DNA from: Paralvinella palmiformis
Taxonomy: Eukaryota > Annelida > Polychaeta > Terebellida > Alvinellidae
DNA: 64,000 nucleotides
Reading direction: 5' to 3'
Assembly (NCBI GenBank): GCA_025642065.1
Contig: JAODUP010000913.1
Span: forward strand, 42,501-106,500
Part shown: piece by piece, positions 1 through 11,599 of the stretch
Layout: each line of letters begins with the position of its first letter
How positions within the stretch are numbered: position 1 is the first letter of the stretch
Made by a program: the position numbers and the translations under genes
The notes under the pieces: generated by a model
Told to the model about the DNA's origin: nothing
The model's database searches: none
The model's input: only the letters and a program-made list of their open reading frames with translations

Positions 1-301
1 TAACCATTTTTTAAATATGGTAACTAATGCTTAATAAATTTAATAAAAAATATAACCATCATTGAAAAACATATTTAAATTTTTTATATACGTTTTATTA
101 AAATGTAAAATTTAAACATCATAAACATGTTTTTTTAAATATTTACTGACATTTTTCTGTGTTATTATGTTTGCTGGGTAATTGCTGCATAGCTTAATTA
201 TTGTAACAACGTTTGGTCCCGATATCAATTATCCGATAACCCGATTAGCCGACCTATATTCGTATATCCGAACATGATGGTTAATTGGGTATTGACTATA
301 T

Positions 302-470
302 TGATGATTTACGGCCACTTTTGTGAACACGGTAGGCTAAATGGGCCGAGCGACCTCCAAAGGTAATGAAGCGAAGTCAAGGATGAAACAGCCATTCAGA
401 TATGCCCACGCCGAGATTCGAACTCGGGTGGTAGTGATCTGTGGTCCAACGCGCTACCATTTAGACTACT
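302..470 (-). mobile_element. tRNA-derived SINE, family A
   Basis: Minus-strand copy with tail (TTTACGGCCACTTTTGTG, GGGCCGAGCGACCTCC) and tRNA-like head. Box B (GATTCGAAC) and the distal CGCGCTACC match other family A copies. Confidence 0.75.
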
Positions 471-1212
471 ATTGCTTGATAAAAAGCGATAAGGATCAAT
501 AGATAAAGACCATTTTGGTATCAGATTTTAAAACAACGTGTATTTCTTACCAGCGAAATACCAAGTTGTATAGCCAAATATTAAGCGACATGTGCAGCGT
601 AATGGCATTAACTCCAACTCGAATCCAGACCCATTAAAATTAAGCCGCAATAGCACATATCCCATTTGTAGCGTATATTAATTTTTCGTCATCCATCACT
701 CATCTGGATAAACTCGAAGTGTAAGTGTTCAGTGACAGTAAATAATCATAAGTGATTGATCTGTCGACGAGAATTAATTTCGTCTTAGCTAAAGTGGGAA
801 GCTGCAACATCAAAATTAGCCACTTTCTTTTCCCTAGTTATTTTCCCCCACTTTAAGGCTTTCCTCTTCTGCATTTTAGCGAATCCCACATACGTCCCTT
901 TCAGACGTGCGCAGGTAATAATGGGATACAATTGTTGACCGTGTACATATTTATGTTTATGAAAAAATAAATAAAATATTTATCAGTGTAAAAAGGTTAA
1001 ATTCTGACCCTACGGTGATAACTAAATAATCCTGTAAGATAATAGATTGGGCTTTCCTCCAGATTCATAAGTGTTTATTATTAATGCTATCTTTGTACAG
1101 TTCTCACAAGATACGTCATACAATGATCGAAATGGCAAATCTTTCGATTTCCATCTTTCACATCGTTTCATATTACCATTGGAAGTCACCATTTACTCGA
1201 CCTTGTAGACTA

Positions 1213-1402
1213 TGCGGGGTGCCTCCGTAGTCTAACGGTAGCGTATTGGACCACAGATCACTATCATCCGTGATCGAATCTTGGCGTGAGCTTATCTGCA
1301 GGTTGTTTCATCTTTGACTTCGCTTCATTACCTTTGGAGGTCGCTCGGCCCATTTAGCCTATCATGCGCACAAAGGTGGCCGTAAAACATCAATCATCAT
1401 CC
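1213..1402 (+). mobile_element. tRNA-derived SINE, family A, near full length
   Basis: Head TGCCTCCGTAGTCTAACGG (box A) and GTGATCGAATC (box B), body GGTTGTTTCATCTTTGACTT, GGAGGTCGCTCGGCCCATTT, tail ending in ATCATC repeats. Confidence 0.8.
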
Positions 1403-1628
1403 ACCTTGTATGCAAAAGGGACCACAAGACAACAACGTTTACGTTTCCTTTATTATGACGCGGCAGAGTAATTAATTTTGTTTACCTGATTTTATTATTC
1501 GTAACCCACATATAATGACGTAATAAAGCAACGTTCTTCAACGTACACGTACTGCAGTTGATTTGAGTCGTTTAATGGCTATGGAAATAAATCATGTAAT
1601 ACAAAATTAACGCAGTCTTAACAGAGTC

Positions 1629-1701
<73 letters not shown>

Positions 1702-2483
1702 TTTCCATAGCCCTGTTTTAGTCGCTAAAAATACTACAACCCCCAAGGAAAAGGATGAAAAAACACAAATAAATATATCTAATGGCAGATAATTCAGAAA
1801 ACTAAATTCCTTTTATCGCGTGGGTTTGGTTTGATGAAAGCATTCCGAAAGTTTTCTTTCGACGTGTTAAACCCTATATGCTGTGGGGTCCAGTTGGGAT
1901 CATGTTTGGTGTGGGGGGGTCACAGCTAACGTCTGTTTTAGTGAAATAATTCATTAAAAATATTAATCTTATTTTTGTTTAGACAAGAAATATTCAAAAT
2001 TAAGTAATTTTTTTATTTATTTCTAAAAACTGCCTTTTATTACAAAACGTCTACAAATTAATTCAAGCATACTCTGCTTGACGTCTGTCAAGCAATCAGC
2101 AGACATAAACATTAGCCTCCAAGTTTGTGTTGGTCTATGACAAGCTTTTACAGATTTGGTTATTTTAGAAGGCAGTTTTACTTGACAAAACTAGAGTAAA
2201 TTATCCTAGTGCGCAACCCCCTTCGGTGTAGATCCCAACGGAGAGCAATTCACTCAAAGCCGGTGTTCTGCAAAATAAGTACCTCACAAATATTGGACCT
2301 ATTGCACGTAGTGCGCATGCGCAGAAAACTTATTTTTCAGTAACGAGTAAAAAATATCTCCCTGTCACAAAATAAGTATCTTTGCTTTTCATCGGCATTC
2401 ATTGCAATTTAACATCCTGTTTAGTGTATATTACTTCGGCATTCACTACAATTTAAGAATTTAACACCCTATTTAGTGTGTAT

Positions 2484-2521
<38 letters not shown>

Positions 2522-2526
2522 GTGTG

Positions 2527-2572
<46 letters not shown>
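1629..2572. repeat. (AT)n runs, left part of window
   Basis: Pure AT dinucleotide tracts at 1629-1699 and 2487-2572. Between them is AT-rich DNA with no recognised gene and the 2.26-kb repeat. Confidence 0.9.
2255..2330 (+). repeat. Dispersed repeat, inverted partner at 7.8 kb
   Basis: CCGGTGTTCTGCAAAATAAG, ACCTCACAAATATTGGACC and TGCGCATGCGCA recur in reverse orientation at about 7811-7888. Confidence 0.7.
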
Positions 2573-2574
<2 letters not shown>

Positions 2575-3234
2575 CTAAAATAATTGAATATAAGTTTGAA
2601 ATGTACCAGCATTATCATAGTCATCAACATATTTATCATATGATACAACTGTTAATACACATGTATATTGCATACGGGCGCACACACCCAATTTATATTA
2701 TAAAATTGTTAGTGTGTATTACTTTACATATATTCTTCTTCTTCTTAATACACACAATTCATGAGATAAAATTGAATGTACAAAGAAATAACTTAATATA
2801 GAAACTTGATCTTGGGATCAAATAGTTTTAAAATATAAGTGGGCCTATGTATATTCATTATTGTGTGTGTGTGTGTGTGTGTGTTTGTAGCTGTGAATGA
2901 ATGGTTGTGGTTTATTGATATGTATTATGAAATTTTGTTTTCTATACATTGCTCTGAAATTAATGCGACAAACATGTGAAAAACAACCATCACACACGTC
3001 CCGTTTTTGTGATGACAAATATTCCTGTTGATTCTAAGCATAAGATAAGTCTATATACTTAAAGGGTGATATGTGTTACCACTCATTGTCATACTTGACT
3101 TAAAGAAGACACCATAATTCAAGAAAATATATTACTTGGTATCACAAATGAAATAAAGTAGGTCTAGCTTAGTCTTGAAATATATTGACAGCATGTAAGA
3201 TATCCTCATGTTGAATTTTGAACCAGTGGCGCCT

Positions 3235-3498
3235 CCAGCGATCGGAGGTATTTCTCAGATAAACAAAAGCTCTCTGGTTGTCCACATGTGATCGTGCACA
3301 TGTGTGCTCATGGTTGAAATGAATTGCCAATACTAGTACTATATGTTAAATGATCACATACTCGTTTATTAATTAACACTTTAATTGTGCACACATGATA
3401 TCGAAGGAAACGAAGTTCTGAAACTGTAAATAAATAATTAAGTGATTTCACAGCCCAGTCACTTAATTAATTCATAGCCTACAATTTGCGATCACTTG
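3235..3498 (+). repeat. Dispersed repeat, direct copy at 8.25 kb
   Basis: AAAAGCTCTCTGGTTG, GAATTGCCAATACTAGTACT, AACACTTTAATTGTGCACA and AGCCTACAATTTGCG occur in the same order at 8275-8461. Confidence 0.7.
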
Positions 3499-5546
3499 AC
3501 AGGTGATCAGAAAATAATTGAACGTGGTTTAGGTTATTTCACAGCTGTGTGTGTGGAAAACAATTAGGTATATATGAGGTAAATGCATAAACATACTTTC
3601 ATCATGCTAGTTTATCATAATCCATAAATATCTATTTATTTGGATATATACATATAATGACACATACAGCTATTATATCGCAACCATAACACAATTCACC
3701 ATATATTCATCATGTCCGTTTACCATATATTAACTAAAAAAATTATAAGTTCATTTAAAGTCTACACCTCAATAATATAGACCATGCAATATAGGCCTGC
3801 CCAGCTGAGAACAAAGAATATACATGGAATATTAACAATGTTTATGTTTGCATTAACATGTTAGAGATAGAGAAATGAGTACTTTCATACAATAAGCGGC
3901 ATCAAACCTTTTGTGCCACGGGTTCATCTACAGTTACAATCAGTCATTTGTTATCAAATGGATAGAATAACCCAAATTGCTTCCAGCTCTAAACAACCAC
4001 TACTACAAAACATATGACATTTAGTCCAGATCAGTGAATTGTTTAAAGTTAGACAGAATATACCCAGATATGTAATAGACACATGCATTGACTACTGTTA
4101 CAGATAACTAAAAAATCATCTATCACATCTAACTCCAGTAAATCTGTATCCAAGAGATTGGCCTGTTTACATGGTATCTCATCATCATAGAACTTGAAGG
4201 ACTGAAACAGAACAATACATTATAAAATAATTACTTGAATCAAGTGCATACACAATGTGTAAACACATGTTTTCCTTTTTTCAAGTTGGTTAAAGAATTT
4301 GATTTGACATGCATTTAAGTTATGAATATCGAGAAGTATACCAATTAAAGCACATAAGCTGAACATTCAAGTACAATTCAGGTGCTGGTAATCCTTTTTT
4401 TGTATTAAGATATGAAATAGGCTGACAAAATTTCATGGGCTTGATGCCTTAATGTTTCTTATTTAATTAATTTTATAATACCAATTTTCACCATTAATAT
4501 TTATAAATATTAATTACCATCACAGCTGACCCTGTCTCCTGTATAGGTCTCCTATCTGTTAATACCTCCCCCTTTGTTTCAGTGGATGCATGAGGTGGAT
4601 TTGGTACATCAAAAATAGTTGGAATAGCATTCTAGATAAGTTTATCTCTTGTCTGGTTCATGAATTCCGTTTCCGTGAAGTGTATATCATACACACTACA
4701 ATTAGTATTCAAGTAATTTAAATCTTTCCTCATCATATATTTGCCTAATAGCAATTAATAACCCATCTTTTACTTCTGCCAACAGAAAAAATAACAAAAT
4801 GAATGTTTCTACCACTAGTTGAGGTATTTAATAATTAATTTCATGACATTTAAATTATAAATAGAAGTCCATATATATCTATAAGTACCAATTGCTTACG
4901 TTTAAAAATAAATATGGATGCAGATGATCATGTAAATACTCATGCAGCTACTTATAATTACTGTAATTAGGGGGAAATATCTGATTATAGTAATGTAATT
5001 TTAGAAGTCCAATTATATTATTAACAATAACAAAGTCAAATACACTTCACGCCCATAACATCTTCAATGGCTCCAGTACATGTAACTGTAAACCTATGTA
5101 TATCTTATATACCCATTTTGTGATTTATAGGTTTGATATTGTTCAATAAAATTTAATAAGATTTTGTCTGAAATAAATATAGATCTAGATAGATCTTGTT
5201 TGGGCCGCCTGCTGGTTGGGTCATGTCAAGTAGGGGCGTGTCTACTTCAAATTGTTATGCTTATTTTTTAAATATCTTTTATTTTTAAAAAGCCAGAGCA
5301 TGTCAAATCTTTACACTAGCTTTCATTTCCATTTCCAGAATGTCTTTATTTGTGTATACTTTTCCTGTTACTGCAGCCGAAAGCGGCGCAGAATGAACCA
5401 GTGCCATTAGGCGCCATGTTAACGAATGAAGTTGTCCGTGACAATCTACTTCCGGTCGCTAGGGCTCTGGCGCTCCATGAATTCACAATGGCGCCCCATG
5501 TTAAAACGCGAAGTAACACGTCTTGTTTATAAATAGTCTTTGTTAT

Positions 5547-5549
<3 letters not shown>

Positions 5550-5593
<44 letters not shown>

Positions 5594-5603
5594 TAATATA
5601 TAT
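5550..5603. repeat. (AT)n run
   Basis: AT dinucleotide tract just after a CpG-rich patch (5370-5520) whose open frame resembles no known protein. Confidence 0.9.
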
Positions 5604-5700
5604 AGCCGAAATGGCAGTTTTTTACGTGGCTGGCAAACTCAAATGAGGGAGATGCATATTGGGCTGTAATTTATAGCTTTCCCCACGGGGACCTTTTAAT
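5603..5700 (-). mobile_element. SINE family B, 3' tail fragment
   Basis: TGGCTGGCAAACTCAAATGA and CCCCACGGGGACC match the reversed tail of the full-length family B copies. Confidence 0.55.
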
Positions 5701-6038
5701 ATGCAATCATAATGTTCAGTTGACTGATAATGAATAGGGATATACACAATTATAATATATACATTTCCGATATATGCATTTACAATAAACACAATTCTAA
5801 TATACAATAATATATGCATTTTCGATATACACAGCTCTAATATACATATAATATATACAGTTCTAACATATAATTAAATATGCAATGCTGATATGTACAA
5901 TTCTCATTTATGCATTTTCAATATACACAATTCTAATATATAAAAATCAGTATGCCCAGAAATATTTTACCAGTGGCAATTTTAAACAACATCGGCAAAT
6001 GTTGACATCAGGCTTCAAGGGTTAGTAACTCTGTGAAA

Positions 6039-6254
6039 TTACTGGAAGGCAACGCTGACAGCCGTCTTGTCAGGAATGACTTCAGCAAATACATATTTTC
6101 TGAATCGGTCTGTCATTGTACAGACATAACTGTTGCCTGACGCAGTGGTTTGGAGGGGACCGATGAGATCAATGCCTGCTGTATTCAGTGACCCCATATG
6201 CTGACATTTAGGACAGCTTTTCAGCTGAAAAGAATCAATCAAGAAAAGAATCAA
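6039..6254 (-). pseudogene. Ty3/gypsy-type integrase fragment
   Basis: A 71-codon reading contains the last Cys pair of an HHCC zinc finger (SCPKCQ) and the first part of an integrase core (GIDLIGPL ... TMTDRFRKYVFAEVIP). Reverse transcriptase, RNase H and gag were not found nearby, so this is a solitary remnant. Its 5' side looks like a splice acceptor (TTCTTTTCAG), so an exonised or co-opted copy is possible but unsupported. Confidence 0.6.
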
Positions 6255-7149
6255 TCAACAATTTGGGTCAATCATTTGAATTCCACAGAAATGTTAACTA
6301 AACATTAACCGAACTAAGCCTGCCAGAGCATGGAAATAATTCATAAATAAGTTATGCCCTAAGAGAGAATAAGTCAAATACAAATGTAGTCACGACTGAT
6401 GCAAATTGTCAAATAGAATTATACATATCCAGGTCTGAATATAATCAGTCACATATGACTCGTAGTAGATGTCCTGACCTGAAAGATGCATGATATTTTC
6501 ATATACAATTTTTCAGGGATAGAAATTTTATATTTCAACTCGGTGACTAAATCCAATGCTAAACATGGCTATATATTATTGTATATAACAAATCACTGGC
6601 TAAAAGAATACTTTCAAGCTCAATATTTCCACAATTACTGGAAAGATACCTGTTTTGTAGTGAAAGGTACTTATTTTACAGAGTGATTATTTGGAGATAG
6701 ACATTTTATATTTCAACCCAATGACCACATCCAATGGCTAACATGGGTGTATATTATATGTAAATAAAAAATCACTAGATAAAAGCCTATATGTACTTGC
6801 CATTGTCACTCAGCATAAATCTCAATCCCATTTTTCTCTACAGATGTTTTATCAGGATGATGCTTGCCAGTCTGGAGATAGTACTTAATTTCTTGAAGAT
6901 GCAAATCACGATTTTTACCGTTCCTAACCATTTTGAATAAATATCCGAATCAATCAAATATTTTTTCTAATTATTTCCTGACTATCCGATTATCACTCAC
7001 ATACATTGGTAAACACACAATAGTTAACGATAATCCCTGATAGGCTTCCAAATAATATGAATATCCAATAATCACTTATATGATATCACAATCAAATCAA
7101 ATTGAACTGAGACAGACATTCAAACAGAAGGGGCTTATATTTCATTTCT

Positions 7150-7600
7150 CTGAGTGCTAGCCAATTGAGAATAGAAATTATGGACTCACCTGGAGCCTCT
7201 ACAGTGTTTGTGTTAGCTCAATAATGACATGGCTTCACGTGATGCATGATCTGATACAGCAGATTAGTTTACTTTATGTGGCTTCTGTCATATTAGATAT
7301 TATAAGGGATTGTTTAACAAAGCAAAGCCAAACCCAAGACAGTGTAACTGTTGCCTTAGTTGATCATCTGAATCCACAAAGTTAGAACAGCAGAAGATGA
7401 ACTAAACAGCTAAAGCCTTTAGAAATTTAGTGAGCTCAATCAGTAAAAAGTAGCCAACTGAGGTTAGAATTTATGGACTAACTGGAGCCTCTACAGTGTT
7501 TGTGTTAGCTCAATAATGACATGGCCTCACGTGATGCATGATCTGATACAGCAGATTAGTTCACTTTGTGTGGCTTCTGTTGTATTTAGATATTATTATT
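7150..7600 (+). repeat. Tandem duplication of about 150 bp, two copies about 300 bp apart
   Basis: GGAGCCTCTACAGTGTTTGT, GTTAGCTCAATAATGACATG and CACGTGATGCATGATCTGAT appear at about 7193-7250 and again at about 7485-7550, with similar flanks. Confidence 0.7.
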
Positions 7601-7799
7601 ATTATTATTATTATAAGATGAACTAAACAGCTTAAACATTTAGTCAGATCAATCAATAAAACTAGCTTGAATTATGTTTATCATTAATCACAAGACTGTC
7701 GCATATTCGAAATAAAATAAAACTTCTCACAACAGAAACTGAAAGGTCTAATATTTTCGGTATTTTTGACAAACATCGAGACATGCGCAGAAGGACGTT

Positions 7800-7890
7800 G
7801 ACGCATGCGCATTAACGTTGACGCATGCGCATTACCTGCAATAGGTCCAACTTTTGCGAGGTACTTATTTCGCAGAACACCGGATCTGCC
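7800..7890 (-). repeat. Inverted copy of the 2.26-kb repeat
   Basis: GCAATAGGTCCAACTTTTGC and GAGGTACTTATTTCGCAGAA are the reverse complement of the 2255-2330 unit with scattered differences. Two GACGCATGCGCATTA units stand in tandem at its edge. Confidence 0.7.
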
Positions 7891-8249
7891 CTCACATAGC
7901 GTATTTAATACTGTTGATAGTGGCGACCTCATGCGGCATGTGTGGTCAAATGACTTCATCACTTCGAGTTCACATTTTTGTTATAACAGATAGTTATGCA
8001 CGTTTAGTAAACAATACACACACAAGTTTTATAAGATCTTGTTTTGAACCAATTCATGATAAGAATTTATGTAAGAAAAAGCTTATTAACAACAATCAGT
8101 TTCGCCAGGAGATGGGTGATAATAAATGAAAGTTCCATAACGATTTCATTCCATGATTTTTGGCAACTTTACATGGCATCTCATCAACGCCAGGGGTCTC
8201 TACCCCAAACTTCAAAAACTAAAATATGACGCGCCATTTTGAACTAATA

Positions 8250-8461
8250 GCGCACCTAGCGTATGGGTGCGCTTCTCAGATAATCAAAAGCTCTCTGGTT
8301 GAAATGAATTGCCAATACTAGTACTATATGTTACATGAGCACCTACTCTCTTGCTAATTAACACTTTAATTGTGCACAAATGATATTGAAAAACAAAGCT
8401 GTGAAACTGTAAATAAAGAAGTCATTTCACAGTCCGGTCACTTCACAGCCTACAATTTGCG
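8250..8461 (+). repeat. Second copy of the 3.2-kb dispersed repeat
   Basis: Shorter, diverged copy of 3235-3498. It ends at CTACAATTTGCG, where a family A SINE tail begins. Confidence 0.7.
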
Positions 8462-8543
8462 TCTCATTACCTTTGGAGGTCGTTCGGCCCATTTAGCCTA
8501 CCTTGTGCACAAAGGTGGCCCTAAAACATCAATCATCATCATC
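8462..8543 (+). mobile_element. SINE family A, 3' tail only
   Basis: Begins at CTCATTACCTTTGGAGGTCG and ends in CATCAATCATCATC. It is fused directly to the second copy of a dispersed repeat (8250-8461). Confidence 0.7.
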
Positions 8544-8812
8544 GTACCTAGTAATAAAGGAAATTGATGAATTTTCTTATGTTTGATAAGATGAGATAAG
8601 ATAAATTTATTTATAGTCGACATTGTAAAAATAGACAACACTAGCGACTAAGGCATTTGAATCGACGCGAATAAAATGACGATGGTGTGTACAATGAATT
8701 ATATAATGGATATATATACTATGACATATTATCATAAATTCAGTTTTCACCTGAATTCAAACAAGTTAAAACATTTGTTATAATAACCGATGATTATTTG
8801 TTAGTTATTACA

Positions 8813-8960
8813 ACCGTGTTCGAATCCCGTCGTGGACACATCTGAAGGTTGTTTCATCTTTGACTTCGCTTCATTACCTGTGGAGGTCGCTCGGCCCATT
8901 TAGCCTACCGTGTGCACAAAAATGGCTGTAAAACATCAATAATCATCATCATCGCATCAT
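8813..8960 (+). mobile_element. SINE family A, 5'-truncated
   Basis: Starts at box B (GTGTTCGAATCCC) and keeps the full body and the ATCATC tail. Confidence 0.75.
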
Positions 8961-9945
8961 TAGGCAACGCGTTCCAATATTATGGGATATTTTACGACCA
9001 CCATACCGGATCAATGAGTGGACAGATCACTTTATACTAGGAAGAGCCTTTTCGGGTATAGACTTTTATAGCGGAAATAGATAAATTCTCAGGAGGGGTT
9101 CAAATAAAAATCCTTGAAATATCCTGGATCAGCTTATCATAATTAGGAAAAAAGTATATAAACGAGAAGAAAAAAGATTGATGCCCAGTCACACCAGAAA
9201 ACTTCCCAATCATGAAATGTGTAATATATATTTATTTTATTAAAACAATTTTTTTTTATAAAACTTATAAAAGCACCCAAAATTAATAAAATGTCGGAAA
9301 TGGATTTATAACGTTTGTCAAATGTACAGGATTTGTGTGGTTACTAGGGTAACCCCAACTTCCTGTCCCGGTCTAACAATATAAAAAATTATTTCTATGA
9401 AAATATTAGTTTGTCAGTACGTAATGTTGTTGTTATGTAACTGTACAATCGCACATTTATTTAAAACATCTAAACTGTACATAATTGATGTTATTAATCA
9501 TAGAAAATGAACTGCTTTGTCTAGCATTACATCAAAATTAAATTTAACAACATTCTAACCACCAGCTTTCAAATATTTCCATTAATGTGATCCCTAAATC
9601 CTTAATTTACGAACTTTCAACTCAGTTCATAGGAAAACTGCATTTTATTAAACATTCAAATGTTTGAATAGCGATAACACGCGCATCGTAAGATAGTTGA
9701 TAAATAATGAGATAATACTAATTCAATATTATCATTGTGATCTCATTTAAATATGTATTTTAAAGGTGACATTTCGAAGTAAATATAACGTAACAAATTA
9801 TTATTCTATTCCCTATCAGATGCACAATCAAAACAATTCTAACCACCAGCTATTATTTTCCATTAAAATGATCCCTAAATTCTTAATTTCCGAACTTTCA
9901 CAAGCCATTGCTAGTGTGAACTAGGGATGATCGTGTGACGTCAAG

Positions 9946-10038
9946 ATGTCAAATTTCGACGAAAGTTTTGACATTCTCATGGATATCAATTCCTACAACT
10001 TTGAACCACTCGCGAAAAAAAGTCTCAGACTGAGATAA
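9946..10038 (+). CDS. Short open frame, possible first exon or gene remnant
   Basis: ATG at 9946 opens 30 codons (MSNFDESFDILMDINS then YNFEPLAKK) just after a perfect CRE (TGACGTCA at 9936-9943). The Y-x-FEP-x-A pattern recalls the N-termini of P2X7-like zinc proteins of invertebrates. The next frame holds a few cysteines but no continuous coding. Probably a relic or first exon. Confidence 0.2.
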   Translation: MSNFDESFDILMDINSYNFEPLAKKSLRLR

Positions 10039-10317
10039 TTGTGAGGGATTAGCTGCAGCAAGTGCAGACGTGGATCTAGAGCAGCCACCTGTGCCGCTGA
10101 CACCGGCCCCGGTTCACAACAAAAGTTGGATTGGCGTGTATTTGATTGTGTTGGCATAAGCTTAATTGATAAGTCAACACACTGGGCCTGAATGTGAACA
10201 TTTCCCTCTTCCTATCATATAACGTCATTTAAAATAAAGTGATATTTGTAGGTATACGGGAGCCCTTTGGATTAGTAAATTAAAACAAATTACTAATAAT
10301 TGAATTTTACTTATTCA

Positions 10318-10515
10318 CTAATGCGAGAACTGGTTCCAATAGTTTGCTCCTAAGATTACCCTATTATCGCTCATACACATCCATTTTCTTTTCAGATTCT
10401 CCGTCAAACTCCTGATTCGTTTGGGCTTAACATCACCCAGTTTGTCGAATATGGTTGGAATTGCATCTTCTGTGAGCCCGACACTTTTGATGTCATATCC
10501 AACTGATCGTGCCAT
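10318..10515 (-). pseudogene. THAP-domain-like C-terminal fragment
   Basis: A 65-codon minus-strand frame opens MARSVGYDIKSVGL and continues EDAIPTIFDKLGDVKPKRI. The DAIPTIF motif, followed by a basic stretch, is typical of the end of a THAP zinc finger. The start codon is preceded by a plausible acceptor (GTTATTTAG), so it may be an internal exon, but the N-terminal Cys pair of THAP was not found upstream. Exon of an unfinished gene or transposon remnant; undecided. Confidence 0.35.
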
Positions 10516-11599
10516 AGTCGGCTAAATAACAAACATCAGTTTCTCAGTGTCTCCCGCAGAGCTTGCTGTGACAAGTTGGCTTCCATTACACACTGTTCCT
10601 GTTCCGCAGCCAATCGCGCAAACGATCGAGTCTTGTTTGGGGGGGGGGGGAGTGCATACTCCATACACTGCCCATTTACACAATTATATGCGGCACAATA
10701 CACCATTTTATACGTTTAACAAAGACAAGATAGAACACTTAACACAGGTTAAACAAAGCCACCGTTAGTGTTTAGCGTGTATGTTTGTTAAACATGACGT
10801 CACATTCCGATGTTTTCCGAAGATTCCCGATTAAAGCTGTTGTATTTTTGTCCATGCGAGATGCTAGCAAAGCTAATTTTAAAACCACTGTAACTTTATT
10901 TGTAGGAACAAATTAAAATATATCTCTCGTTGAAATTGATTTTAATAAAAAACACTGACATTTTGACAAATTCGGGAGACGTTTTCCTGTGATCTTTAAC
11001 ACTATTATAAGCTGGGTTTCTTAAATTTTTTTTTTATTACACAAGTTGCGATAGTGTTGGGGGAAGTGATTAATAAGTATAGAACTTCCATCTTTCGCGA
11101 TTCCTATGTATTTTTCTTTATATTATTTTGTTCATTTGGAAATAAAATTCATTCATCATTCATCATTCGCCAACGCCATTTTCACATTTCCCATATATTC
11201 CGCTAGATGGGGCATCAAAAAATTAGTATAATGAACATGCACAGAGTTAAACTCAACCAATATAAGATATCTGCTGTCCTAACCCTAATCTGAACACACC
11301 ACTTCTAACTATTATATAATTGGACTTAGCCTTGGTGGCTTGTCTACGATACCAGTTCCATGAAATTATCCCGTATAGGTTTAGTTAGCTATACAAGTGC
11401 CCATTTTTACCAGACTGACTAATGGCATTTAATAACTCAGTACATCTATCAATGCATTAATTGGTAGCGATAACAGAACTCCCTCCCTTCACACCAGTTA
11501 ACGCAATAAATGAGCTTAAAACAAATATACCGCAGCACATACCAGGGTTTACTATCGTCTGCACATAGTTTATTTCCACGATAAAAAAGGAAATAAATA

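Larger units (their letters stand above)
2573..6035. other. AT-rich DNA without recognised gene
   Basis: Apart from the dispersed repeat at 3235-3498, a CpG-rich patch at 5370-5520 and a SINE tail at 5603-5700, no coding signal, RNA gene or element could be recognised. Confidence 0.6.
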
